Notes under the pieces: generated by a model
The model's database searches: none
Told to the model about the DNA's origin: nothing
What the model saw: only the letters and a program-made list of their open reading frames with translations
Shown here: in pieces, positions 11,751 through 21,255 of the stretch
Layout of the letters: each line of letters opens with the position of its first letter
Position numbering within the stretch: position 1 is the first letter of the stretch
NCBI GenBank assembly: GCA_015680685.1
Contig: MNCI01027256.1
Coordinates: forward strand, 119,107 to 183,106
DNA: 64,000 nt
From: Gnetum montanum
Lineage: Eukaryota > Streptophyta > Gnetopsida > Gnetales > Gnetaceae
Reading direction: 5' to 3'
Made by a program: the position numbers and the translations under genes

Positions 11751-12923
11751 AGCCTTTAATGATGAGATAGTGTTTGATAAAACCTAATATATTAGGTAGT
11801 GGAGTCATGGGGATATGATAAAGCATCATTTTATCAACTATATTAGTTGGTTGAGATATCATAGATGTTATATTGTAAATGCCATGTTCCATATGCTTTG
11901 TAAGATCCCCATTGATGCATCTTAGTTGGCTGCTATATTGCATCTACTATATCGTAGATGTTATATCACATCTACTATAACAACTGCGTCAATGCATCCT
12001 TGTCAACACAACCAAATGCATTAATGTATCCCCATCTATATAATGCCTATACTTGCCTATAAATATGTGAGCACCAACTACATATTTGGCACCTTTTGGT
12101 CACTAGTATAGCTAAAATCTTGTAGTTTTATTCTATAATCTTAACAAATAGTCAGTAAGTGCCCGTAGCATGGATTTGAGTCAATTATACCACATCTTAT
12201 TTAGGTGGCATTGTACCTTGACACATTCCATGAACTACAATAAGATCAAGATTGATTCATATTGATTAAAGTACTTTTACTTAGAATAAATTTATTTTCT
12301 ATCTACTTAGTTAATATTTATATGTTCATGCACATTAGTCAATCAATGGAATCAATGCAGCCAATTTCAAACATAAACACATATTCACCATCCCAACAAC
12401 ATTATTGCTTGGTTTGCCCAATAGCATAACACTTGGCAATCCTAGCAATGGGTATCAAAGTTTAGGATGTGTACAACAAGCTAGGAACATATACTCATCA
12501 CCCTTAGGATAGTTTTAGATTTAATTTTATTATTAATTAGATTAAATAATTAAATTCTATGTTCTTATTTAGTTAGTTTAAGGCCCTAACAATATCAATA
12601 ATCATATACCTTACTTTGGTCTAAACCATATGTGATAAAGCTGCCACTAGTCTAAGTGAGAAGATAGGGTCAATCTGTGTAGGTAGTTGGAACAGTGGCT
12701 TCTATCCAAATGATTTGACCAGCTATAGTAGATTTTTCTTCTAGCCCACATGTTTTTCATGGTAGGGTAGTACATCTTTTGGGAGTGGTGGTGCCAGACT
12801 TGTTCTAAGCTCAAGATCTGGAGAGTTCGTCTACAAATTTGAATCAATTTGGGGTTGTGGTTGGGCATCTCTATGTTTCCACTATGAAGAGGCTGTGCCT
12901 ACTTCGTGGGTAGGTGAGTCATA

Positions 12924-14007
12924 ATGGGGGATTCATCAGGGTCTACTCTCCTTTAGGGAAGTTCCTCTACCTCACCTCAAATTGATTTCCTTTTACCTGA
13001 TGATATTTTTGAAGCAGTTTCCAAAAATATCACATCTCGTTTTATTTTTTTTCAAATTGTAGGGTTTTTACCAAGGTCCAAGTATAAACACTCACGTCCA
13101 AAGCCTCCTTTAGCCCTAGGTCATTCAGGTTTCTCATGCTTGATACTATGCTCAAAATTTCATTTTGGTGGAACTATTCGATGCCTCTTAGGTTGAAAAT
13201 GCTCTCTCTCTAAAAATTTTTCCAACATGGAATGCAACCCTAATAGCACGTGCCTGGAGATTAGACTTTAATGTCAATGATCTAACTTTTAATATAATTT
13301 GCTATTTTGTGGAATTGCCCAATCTTCCACTTATTTTCTCAACTATTAAGAGGGACATTGTGAGCACCCTGGGCCCTATTATTTCTGATCATTGTACGAT
13401 GATCAATGGAACTCAAATTCACCGTTATTGTATTAAACTAGATATAGCTCTTCGAAAGAGCTCATTAACCTTCGATGCTGGTGGAAAAATCTTCTCCGAA
13501 AAAGTAAACTATTTTTACCTTCCAAACTTGTGTAGCTATTGTCATAGGGCTGAGTATCATATATCGGCGTGTCCCATCCTAGCCAGGAAGAAACAAGCTG
13601 TAGCATCTCAAAAAACCCATTCCCCAGTCACACCATTACACCCACCCTCATTATCCTTTAAATTCGGATTTCCTTCCCCAATAGCTCCACAATCCTTCTT
13701 TCAATCTAGCCCCTCCAAGCTACAAAAACAACAGTCAGGTACTCACACCTCCATCCATGTCATCCCCTCAAAGGCAGTCAAGGACTCAGTCTTAGTGGAT
13801 GAGTTCATGATGGGCAATGGAAGGAAACAAGTCAAAGCTTCCTTTAGTTCTACTCCTCCCTCTAACTCCTCTCCATTGAACACTTCCATGGCCCTTGTAT
13901 CCACCAACAACTCCTTTTCCCTTCTATCAAGAACAATGGAAGGTGATACTTTGACTTTCAAACCTTCCATTAACCTCTCATCCAAATTGCCTCTTATTTT
14001 CCCATGA
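12924..14007 (+). pseudogene. LINE ORF1 (DUF4283-like, zinc knuckle RNA-binding protein)
   Basis: The likely start is ATG at 12,924 (MGDSSG). The first part has stops and shifts; from 13,309 a 232-residue frame is open to the TGA at 14,005-14,007. Residues read E-L-P-N-L-P-L, matching the W-(I/V)-x-L-P-x-L-P segment after the DUF4283 fold of plant LINE ORF1. A CCHC knuckle follows: C-S-Y-C-H-R-A-E-Y-H-I-S-A-C (CX2CX4HX4C). The tail is Ser/Pro-rich. This protein coats LINE RNA. Its stop overlaps the ORF2 start in ATGA. Confidence 0.75.
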
Positions 14008-17000
14008 ACCTCCTTTCATGGAACATTCAAGGCCTTACTGGTAGGCTTCGAAAAAAGTGAGTAGGAAAATTTATTTCTAGTATTAATATAGCCTTTGATT
14101 TCATTTTCCTTCAAGAAATTAAGGTTTCAGCTGACCTTTTATCCTTATCTTCCCATTGGTTTCTTCCTCACTCCTCAATCCTAGCGACGTCCCATGCAAG
14201 TGGGAAAGGAGGCGTAGCCATTCTCTTCTTGCCCTACTGGAAAACTAAAATCTTTCAAAGTGGTTCCGATTCTAGACATAGAGTTTCCTGGGCCACCTTC
14301 TCCTCCTTACATGATCCTTTTGAAATTTGCTCAATATATGCCCCAAATGACTCCACAGAACGGGCTCTCCTTTGGCAAGAACTTGCAAATTCTCTTCCCC
14401 CAGTGCCTTGGATATTCAGAGGAGATTTTAGTATGGTCGAATTCCCTCAAGATAAGCTCGAAGGGGTATTTTTTCAACTACCCAATCTTGAGTATCAAAC
14501 CTAGTCCTCCTTTAAGAAAAGGTTTTACCTTTCTAATGGGGTGGACACCTCTGTGAGCATTCCCCTCAACAGATTTACTTAGAGCAATCACTATCTTGGG
14601 TAGGATCGCATCTACAGTAGGTTTGATAGCTTCTATTTCTTCACCCTTTCCTTCTAGCAAGCCTTCTTTGCTACTACGGTTCATCACCATGCCACCTTAT
14701 TAGACCATCTTCCTATCTCCATATCTATCAAGATTCATGACAGTCCTCACCAACAAATATTCCATCTTTTTTGACTACACAACAACTATTTTTCTTCCCC
14801 TACTACCCAACTTCTTCTATCCAACCTTTGGAATGCTGAACCTAGGCCCCTAAATTAGGTGGGTTGGATTAACTAGTGGCATCGTGCTTCATGTCGAGTA
14901 CAAAAATTTGCTCGTTCGTATGGTAAGGCAGTGGTTATTTGGGCTAGACAAGAATACAACAAAATTCACCTCACAATTGAACATCTCACTAATACACTAG
15001 CTCAAGATCCCTTCAACACTCTAGTTCACAAGGAGCTAGCTAGAGCACAATTAGCCTTTCAACATTGGGATGTGTACCGAGCACAAAGTGCCTTAACTAA
15101 AAGTTGACTCACTTGGTTAAATATTTAAGATGAACATTGTAAGGAATTTTTTAAGTATCTCAACACTACTTCCTATTTGCATTCTATAGAAAAAATCTCT
15201 AGTAATGGTACCACCATTATTGAACACAACAGTATCCTCTCTTTTCTCAAGAACCACTATGAAACCCTTTTTTCAGCTACCCCAATGGACATCTCTTCGT
15301 TCAAGGCTACCACCCCCAATTATCCTTGCCTCATCAACTCCACTATGCTACAAAGTCTTGATGATGATATCACTTTGGTAGAGCTATAGGTGGCCTATTC
15401 CAAGTTAAGTCAGGAAAAGGCTCCTGGTTATGATGGCTTCCCCATGGAATTTTTTTAAAATCATTGGGATTTGGTAGGAAATGATCTTCTATAGGTCATT
15501 AATGAGGCTATCTTAACTAGTTCCCTCAAGCCTAATCCAAATCAAGGGGTAATTTGTCTCGTCCCCAAGTCTGGGGAGCTTACCAATATCTCCAATTGGC
15601 ATCCCATAACTCTTCTCAATGTAGTGTATAAAATTTGGGCTAAGTGCCTAGCCCTACGATTGAAACAAATTCTTGGCTAGATCATATCTCCCTAACAAAC
15701 AGGATTTGTTCCTAGTAGATATATTTTAGACAATGTGGTTGCAACATGGAAAGGTCTCAAGTGGGCCAAGGATGATGGACAAGATATTCTCCTAGTGAAA
15801 CTTGATTACGCCTAGGCTTATGACAACATAAAGTGGGATTTTATCTTGCAAACCATGACCAAACTTGGTTTTGGACCTAAGTTCCTACATATGGTGAAAT
15901 GCTTATTCTCAGATGCTATCGCAAGAATAGCCATTACCTTTGGCATTACCTCTCCCTTTCCAATACATAGGTTAGTGTGGCAAGGTTGTCCTCTCACCCC
16001 CCTATCTCTTTATCATTGCAGTAGACTTTCTTTATCATCAAATTTACCTGGACATTCAAACTAAAGTTCTCATTGGGGTCTGCCTTTCTTCCTCTCAACA
16101 ACAACTTCTCAATATGCACTTCACCAATGACTCTTTTTTTCTAGTTCAAAACACAGCTTCCAATTTGCACCACCTCTTATGAAGGGTGGAGCAATATTGA
16201 ACACTCTCAGGTTCCACTATAAATTGGAATAAATCCTTTATTTATAGCTTTATGGGAAATTACAACCATGTGACCAACTATAATTGGAAATGGCTTCAAG
16301 ATCAAGACATCGTTAAGATTCTGGGAATCCCTTTTCATTTTAGAGGTTCAACCTCTATTCTCTAGGAGTAGGTTATTTATCGGATTCAAAAGAAACTTGA
16401 CAAATGGAAGAATAAACCCCTCACACTTATAGGTAAATACCTTGTATGTAAGTCCATATGTGCATCAACCCATATGTATTACTCTTCGTGTTGGGCCCCC
16501 TCCCAAGCTACCTACTAGAAGCTAGAATGGTTATTTTGTAACTTTATGTGGTCCTCCAAAGATTCTCATAAAGGATTTCATTGAGTCACTTGGAATATTG
16601 TTACTCTCCCCAAGAATAAGGGTGGCTTAGGTCTTTTGAATTCCTATAAGTAGGGAATTACCCTAGTTGCTAAGTGGTTGGTATAGCATTTAGATGCTTT
16701 AGATAATATTGGGACCCTCCTCCAATTAAGGCTTCATCAAGCATTTCCTAAAAACAAGCCCTTCTAGAAAGGCATCCATTTTGTCAATTGGATCTTTTCC
16801 CCCCTCACTATCATTCTTCCCAGATCTCATGTTTGCAAAAGCATCTAGAGGGCCTGGCAAATTCTACATAGTTACATAGACTAGACTAATGTCAAGATCA
16901 ACCCTACTACCCTCTCTAGATTGTGTCTATGGTAGTTACCTCTATCACCTACTCTCCTTGCCATCACAAAGGCTAAGGTGGCTACCTTGTGGTATTGGAA

Positions 17001-17720
17001 GGGTGTCATCTCCTTGAATTGTCTTAGGTTGGCTAGTCATTGGATTTTAGGGGTCGAGTTTAACAATTTGTATGGGGAGTCGATTTCAATGAACCATTGC
17101 CTAGTCCATATTTACTACTTTCTCCACAGTCATTGGCAACTCGATGTTATAATGCAAAGCCCTTTTCATGGACTTCAATGGCTTAATGGGGTTAAAATCT
17201 TGTCCTACTAGCCATCTATTCCCTTTCATCTTATGCATGATCCATCCGAGGTCATTCAACACTGCAATAAGTATTGGCATAGACAAGAGTCAGTAACATT
17301 TTGGATCCCTCTCTTCCAACATATTTGGAAACTTCCGACCCTCCCCAAAATTAAGTAGTCCCTCTGGTGTCTCCTCCACCATGGTCTACCTATTGGTAAA
17401 TGTTTAGAATATTTGGGGATTCCCAATCCCAATTGCCCTCTCTGTGGTGGACAAGATGACTTTGTCCATGTGTTTTTGCATTGTCCCTTTGCTCAGCATG
17501 TGTGGGAGTGGGCTTCCATAGTTTTTCCATCATACAAGCTATCTCAAGAGGATGCCAAATTCAACTTTTTGAACATTACTTCTGCTAATCTCAAGTTTCT
17601 GTGGAAAGTTATTAGGCCTACTATTTTATATTATATTTGGAAGCGAAGATGCAATGTTATATTTCAACGGACAGATTATTCTAATAAATGTTTCCTCACC
17701 AGGTTGGAGAAGTTGTAGAT
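14004..17720 (+). pseudogene. LINE ORF2: endonuclease, reverse transcriptase, zf-RVT
   Basis: It starts M-N-L-L-S-W-N-I-Q-G-L, the APE-type endonuclease opening. F-L-Q-E-I-K, G-G-V-A-I-L, S-I-Y-A-P-N and G-D-F-S follow to about 14,430; the last is normally G-D-F-N. RT runs from about 15,400: G-Y-D-G-F-P, L-V-P-K-S-G, P-I-T-L-L-N, Q-T-G-F-V-P, K-L-D-Y-A, then F-T-N-D-S at about 16,120 where F-A-D-D is required. The C-terminal part has C-P-L-C-G-G and H-V-F-L-H-C (zf-RVT, about 17,430-17,490). Multiple stops and the lost catalytic Asp show it is inactive. Intact ORF2 would nick target DNA and prime reverse transcription there. Confidence 0.85.
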
Positions 17721-18161
17721 CTTTTACCTCATTCATTTCCAACTCACATCTCAAGCATCTAAGTTCAATCAGGATAGTCATTAGTTGGTTCATCTCTTAC
17801 AGCCATGGGAAAGACCTGTGCATTCTAGTAACACTCATCATCAATAATCTATGCAATGAAGCTTCCCCTTTCTGTTGTGTGGAGTCACCATTGGAACTCT
17901 CTCTATCCTTAATTGAGAGCTCTTTGCCTCATCTAATTCTATGTCATTCTATCTTGTAACTAGTCAGTATGTGTGGACGTTTGATAGTGCCCCAATTTAG
18001 GTTTCCTCCTTTAATACTCATTTATTTATAAGGTTGTTCGCGAGTTTCATTCACAGTGCTCTTAGCTTCCCCTTCCCCTCAACCCTATGACTTATTCAGG
18101 TTACTGTAATTGATACACTTTTAATATCAATAGAATTTTTTTTCGGGGTCTGACACCCCCC
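17721..18161 (+). other. LINE 3' UTR with terminal hairpin
   Basis: No ORF. It ends with gatacacttttaatatcaa, an 8-T run, then ggggtctgacacccc, which can fold as a 5 bp stem (GGGGT/ACCCC) with a 5 nt loop directly against the target-site duplication. A poly(A) tail is absent. Confidence 0.6.
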
Positions 18162-18298
18162 CTAAGTGAGAAGACAGATACTTGCAATCAATACTGAAAA
18201 ATCTAGATACTACACTAGGTCCATCCATAGAATTTGATTGAATTGCACGTGAATGCTTGTGATTCATATGGTTGAGCATAGGGGATATCCACTGCTCA

Positions 18299-18657
18299 TC
18301 ATTGTTATACTATTACAACAAAAAACTTGTATAATTTATTTTTTATGCCCCCATTGGTGCTTGGACAATTTGTAGAGTCTATCTTTATTTTTCATAAAAG
18401 GTAATATTTGTCTAATAGATCCTATACATCTTCAAACATAATAAAGCTTCATTTCATTTCATAATTCAAGCATATAAAGTAAATGAAATTTGAACTTCTA
18501 ACCTATTGGTGAATAAGTTACCATTAATCTCCAACTCCATTAGCTTGTGTTCTAAGATAATATACTATCATAATCATCATCCTAGCCTTGTTCCAAGATA
18601 ATTTATGCATTTGCCTAAAATTAAAAGTATTCTACCAAAAAACAAGGCTATAGTTCA
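18299..18657. other. Intergenic between split LTR and pseudogene 3' end
   Basis: AT-rich sequence with no gene, LTR or repeat that I recognise. It borders the 3' end of the pectin acetylesterase relic, whose stop codon is at 18,658-18,660 on the minus strand, so its right part may hold the old 3' UTR. Confidence 0.4.
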
Positions 18658-19023
18658 CTAACCTATTACATTATAGCATGAAGGATTGCATGGATATGGA
18701 CAATCCACTTCCTTTACATGATCATAATCATTGTACCAATCACCAGCAACTTTGGCAAGAGTCCTATATACCAAATTACCCATAATTTATAAAGAAAGAT
18801 AACCTTTTCATAAAGAAAAAATTAGAGGCAATCACATTGAAAAAATTAAATAGAAAAAAGAAAAATCAGTAACACACATTGTTATTTACCCTAGTAGAAT
18901 TAAAGGATAACCAAGCACCTTGGTATTCTAGTTGGCAATGTATGAAGCATGAGTCAGGATACAAGCCTTGCCTTCTAGGGTTGAAGCTGACATTAATGGC
19001 TTTGATTATTTGCATTCTAAGAT
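18658..19023 (-). pseudogene. PAE exons 11-12: His block and C-terminus
   Basis: Exon 11 (19,023-18,890) reads L-R-M-Q-I-I-K-A-I and then L-Y-P-D-S-C-F-I-H-C-Q, with the catalytic His. Exon 12 (18,763-18,658) reads T-L-A-K-V-A-G-D-W-Y, then V-D-C-P-Y-P-C-N-P-S-C and a TAG stop. The junction is out by one base: the donor reads ACTAG-GGTAAAT. Frame is kept only if splicing occurs before GG, so a G appears to have been added at the donor. Confidence 0.75.
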
Positions 19024-19228
19024 CTACATCAAACTTAACAATCAATCAATCTAATTCTAACAAATTCAACCAAATTAAGAGTAGTTGAAATAGTAAAACT
19101 ATGATATGCACCTATACCATGGAAAATCTTTTAGCAAAACTTAAAAGACCATACCTAGAATCAAACCTTTAACTTACTTTGCATTTTTAATTCATTTTTT
19201 GAAAAAACAAAAGTCAAAATACATAAAT

Positions 19229-19317
19229 TCATGATGCATGATTTCCATGATTTCCATGATGCATGATTTCCATTCCTCTTTGGGATCAGAGTACCATGGC
19301 ACAAGTATGTTTCAAAT
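19229..19317 (-). pseudogene. PAE exon 10 with TGA stop and minisatellite-scrambled end
   Basis: After acceptor aatttag the codons read I, TGA, N-I-L-V-P, and then S-D-P-K-E-E-W-K-S-C. The TGA sits where Arg or Lys is usual, suggesting CGA to TGA. Immediately after the Cys the exon dissolves into a minisatellite-like run built on catgatttc (19,229-19,271 on the plus strand). No convincing splice donor or the expected downstream Cys remains. The exon end is therefore uncertain. Confidence 0.65.
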
Positions 19318-19769
19318 CTAAATTATTCCAACACAAATCACAATGTGATTATCCTTTATCATTCAAGCATAATTGCATTTGCATACTTTATATATTTTAA
19401 TTATTAGCAAATTACATATTTATAATATATATCTAGAATTTGACTTAAAGAATATTTTTCTTATGAAAAATATAAATTTTAAAATTGATTCTAAGAACTT
19501 GGTATGTAATTTAGGATGTTAAATTTTAGAAATGTTACTTAACATTCTCTAAAATTTAATGGCTATGCACGAATATACTTTAGTGTTACATCATCAATTC
19601 TTAACTTGTTACATATAAAGCATATTTTAACATTATCATATAGAAATTTGCTTGTTGATAATAAACATATTTTAATATTTCCAAATAGAGTTACTATGTA
19701 AATTTGGTTGTTAAGGCTGGAGCTTAAAAACCTTCGTTACCAAAAATAAATAAATAAATGGTTGGTTAC

Positions 19770-19847
19770 CTGCCATGAGTCATATGGAGAATTGAGAATC
19801 AAAATAGGTGTTTGGATGTATGGAAGGAGGTACTATGGAAAGAAGCA
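19770..19847 (-). pseudogene. PAE exon 9: catalytic-Asp exon with TAG stop
   Basis: The exon is 78 bp, phase 0 at both ends, flanked by ctatag and GTAACC. It reads C-F-F-P, then TAG, then Y-L-L-P-Y-I-Q-T-P-I-L-I-L-N-S-P-Y-D-S-W-Q. Family members have Gln at or near the stop position, so CAG to TAG (one transition) is the simplest origin. The Asp in Y-D-S-W-Q is the predicted catalytic acid. Confidence 0.8.
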
Positions 19848-20220
19848 CTATAGATGCAAATATAAATAAAATCCTTATTATTAAGTTTTTTTTAATGAAG
19901 TAAAAGGAAAAACATGGACACATATATATTAGGAAAAATATGTATATATACCTTTGTAGGATCTGATTCTGACCGGCTACAAGCCTTGGGTAAATTTGGC
20001 AAATCTTGCTATCACCCATTACATTATATATTAGTAAGAATTTGTAAGCAAGAAAGGTTAATATTAATATTTTTTTTGTTATAGGAATACACTAGGTAAT
20101 TGCTTTAAGGATCATTTGCATCAATAACATATACAATTACATTTTTAATCTATATAAAACATCTATGACATTTACATTTATTTTTAGTAAATTTAAAACT
20201 TCTATGAAATATGATAAAAT

Positions 20221-20292
20221 TTCTAACTTCATTTTTTATTTTAGTTACCTGCAGAGTTCTAACTTCATTTTTAATTTTAGTAACCTGTAGAG
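20221..20292. repeat. 2 x 36 bp tandem duplication across the exon 7 donor
   Basis: The unit ttctaacttcattttttatt...gcagag (20,221-20,256) repeats at 20,257-20,292 with a few changes. On the minus strand each copy contains CTNCAG followed by GTTACT or GTAACT. The 5' splice site of PAE exon 7 therefore exists twice, and the downstream copy is the stronger donor. Confidence 0.8.
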
Positions 20293-20469
20293 TGACTACT
20301 TGCTTGAAAAAAGAGCATATGGTGTAATTTCCGAGGATATCCTGTCTGTTCTTGCCAATATGGAAAATAAATTCAATTGAAAAATTTAAAATGATGAACT
20401 CTTCGAAATCAAAATGGATTTTCGGAATAAATTCAAAATTAAGAATGAGAAATTCAGACAAAACTCACG

Positions 20470-20591
20470 CATCAAGAAAAAAATCAGCATCTGAGGCATT
20501 TGACAGTTGTTTCCGCCGGAAACAAGGCTGTGAAGTCATAGCAGTGCAAATACGTTGCGAGTCCTCCAGCAGAGCATCCAGTTAGAAGAGC
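20470..20591 (-). pseudogene. PAE exon 6: nucleophile exon with 2 nt deletion
   Basis: It opens [12 protein letters not shown] after acceptor tttag; the Ser is the predicted nucleophile. The frame reads on through H-C-Y-D-F and A-E-T-T-V-K-C and then meets TGA, whereas S-D-A-D-F-F-L-D-A is readable two bases out of frame. The flanking intron phases also need two more bases in this exon. A 2 bp loss in a CTCT-like run explains both. Intron 5 before it (20,592-22,014) holds SINE-like and tandem repeats. Confidence 0.8.
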
Positions 20592-20756
20592 CTAAACACC
20601 ATTCACATCATCAATTTTTTTTTGTGATAAAAAAATACCCTTAGAGAAACCTATATACTTCTAGTATTTTAATAATTAGGTATTGATCTAGGTCTGGGAA
20701 CCTAGATGGCTAGGTAGTATAAAAATTTGTAGAAGGAATTTTAGAACTTGTCACAT

Positions 20757-20880
20757 GAGCTGTTAGTCTAATCTAGTGGTAACATTCTTGATTTGAAAAT
20801 GCCAAGAGTCATAGGTTCCATTCTAGTTGGCAGTGTTGAATTATAAAGTTCTAATTGGACTATATATATTTCAAGGTATA
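20757..20880 (+). repeat. tRNA-derived SINE-like relic in PAE intron 5
   Basis: A tRNA-like promoter pair is visible: A box-like tagtctaatctagtgg (about 20,763) and B box-like ataggttccattctagttgg (about 20,811), 48 bases apart. That spacing and the gttagnnnagtgg wording resemble plant Au-type SINEs. It is degraded, and no tail or target-site duplication was recognised. Confidence 0.45.
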
Positions 20881-20939
20881 CCTATATTAGTGTTTAAAGT
20901 GTTTGTTGGACATAGCTTCAAGTCCTGGGGCTGGGTGCA

Positions 20940-21255
20940 CCCACTTGGAGATGTTAGCCTTGTGCTTATCTATTGATCCTTTGTAACTCAATGAGCATTG
21001 GAACTCCTAGGTGATGATCCTATTATAATTTCAATTTCGAGGCCTTTCTTACACATCATACTTGTTTGAGCTTGGTGATTTACATAGAAACTAGTTACCA
21101 TTTGAAGGTGCTAGTCTTTTCTTGTCCACTTGGAACTTGGCTTAGCCAAATGAGCATTGAAACTCCTAGGTGATGATCTTGTTATGATGTCAAATTCAAG
21201 GTTTTCCTTAATCGTCACACTTGTTTGATCTTGGGGAGTGAAGCAAAAACTAGGT
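20940..21255. repeat. Diverged tandem duplication (about 160 bp unit) in PAE intron 5
   Basis: The block from ccacttggag through atgagcattggaactcctag and gtgatgatcct to acttgtttgagcttgg (about 20,940-21,090) recurs at about 21,125-21,255 with the same order of landmarks. The offset is 159 bases at the atgagcattg landmark. Copies have diverged by substitutions and small indels. Confidence 0.7.

Larger units (their letters stand above)
12668..18161 (+). mobile_element. L1-type LINE with 16 bp target-site duplication
   Basis: About 5.5 kb lies between direct repeats ctaagtgagaagaYag at 12,652-12,667 and 18,162-18,177 (one mismatch). It holds a 5' leader, an ORF1 with a CCHC knuckle, and an ORF2 with endonuclease, RT and zf-RVT-like domains, followed by a 3' UTR. 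This layout is that of plant L1 elements. It sits in the same strand as the host LTR. The 3' end carries no poly(A); it ends T-tract then cggggtctgacacccccc. Both ORFs are decayed. Confidence 0.85.
11816..18298 (+). repeat. Plus-strand LTR split by a LINE
   Basis: The left part (11,816-12,667) starts TGATAAAGCATC after catggggata, a PPT-like tract. It carries a TATA box (cctataaatatg, about 12,057) and gtgagcacc, as in LTR A. The right part (18,178-18,298) resumes with the LTR's terminal text (cacgtgaatgcttgtg, atggttgagcata) and ends CACTGCTCATCA. Between them lies the LINE. No primer-binding site follows 18,298, so this is a 3' LTR or a solo LTR. The upstream PPT-like tract favours a 3' LTR whose internal region is lost. 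Confidence 0.8.

Noticed and set aside
12161-12650. A separate LTR starting near the 12,300 AT-rich block
   Set aside because: The text is the R-U5 part of the LTR that starts at 11,816 and continues at 18,178.
13743-13985. 80-codon minus-strand ORF
   Set aside because: It is antisense to the Ser/Pro-rich tail of LINE ORF1.
20757-20830. Functional tRNA gene
   Set aside because: A and B box-like motifs are present but no cloverleaf with a 7 bp acceptor stem could be drawn; a SINE relic fits better.
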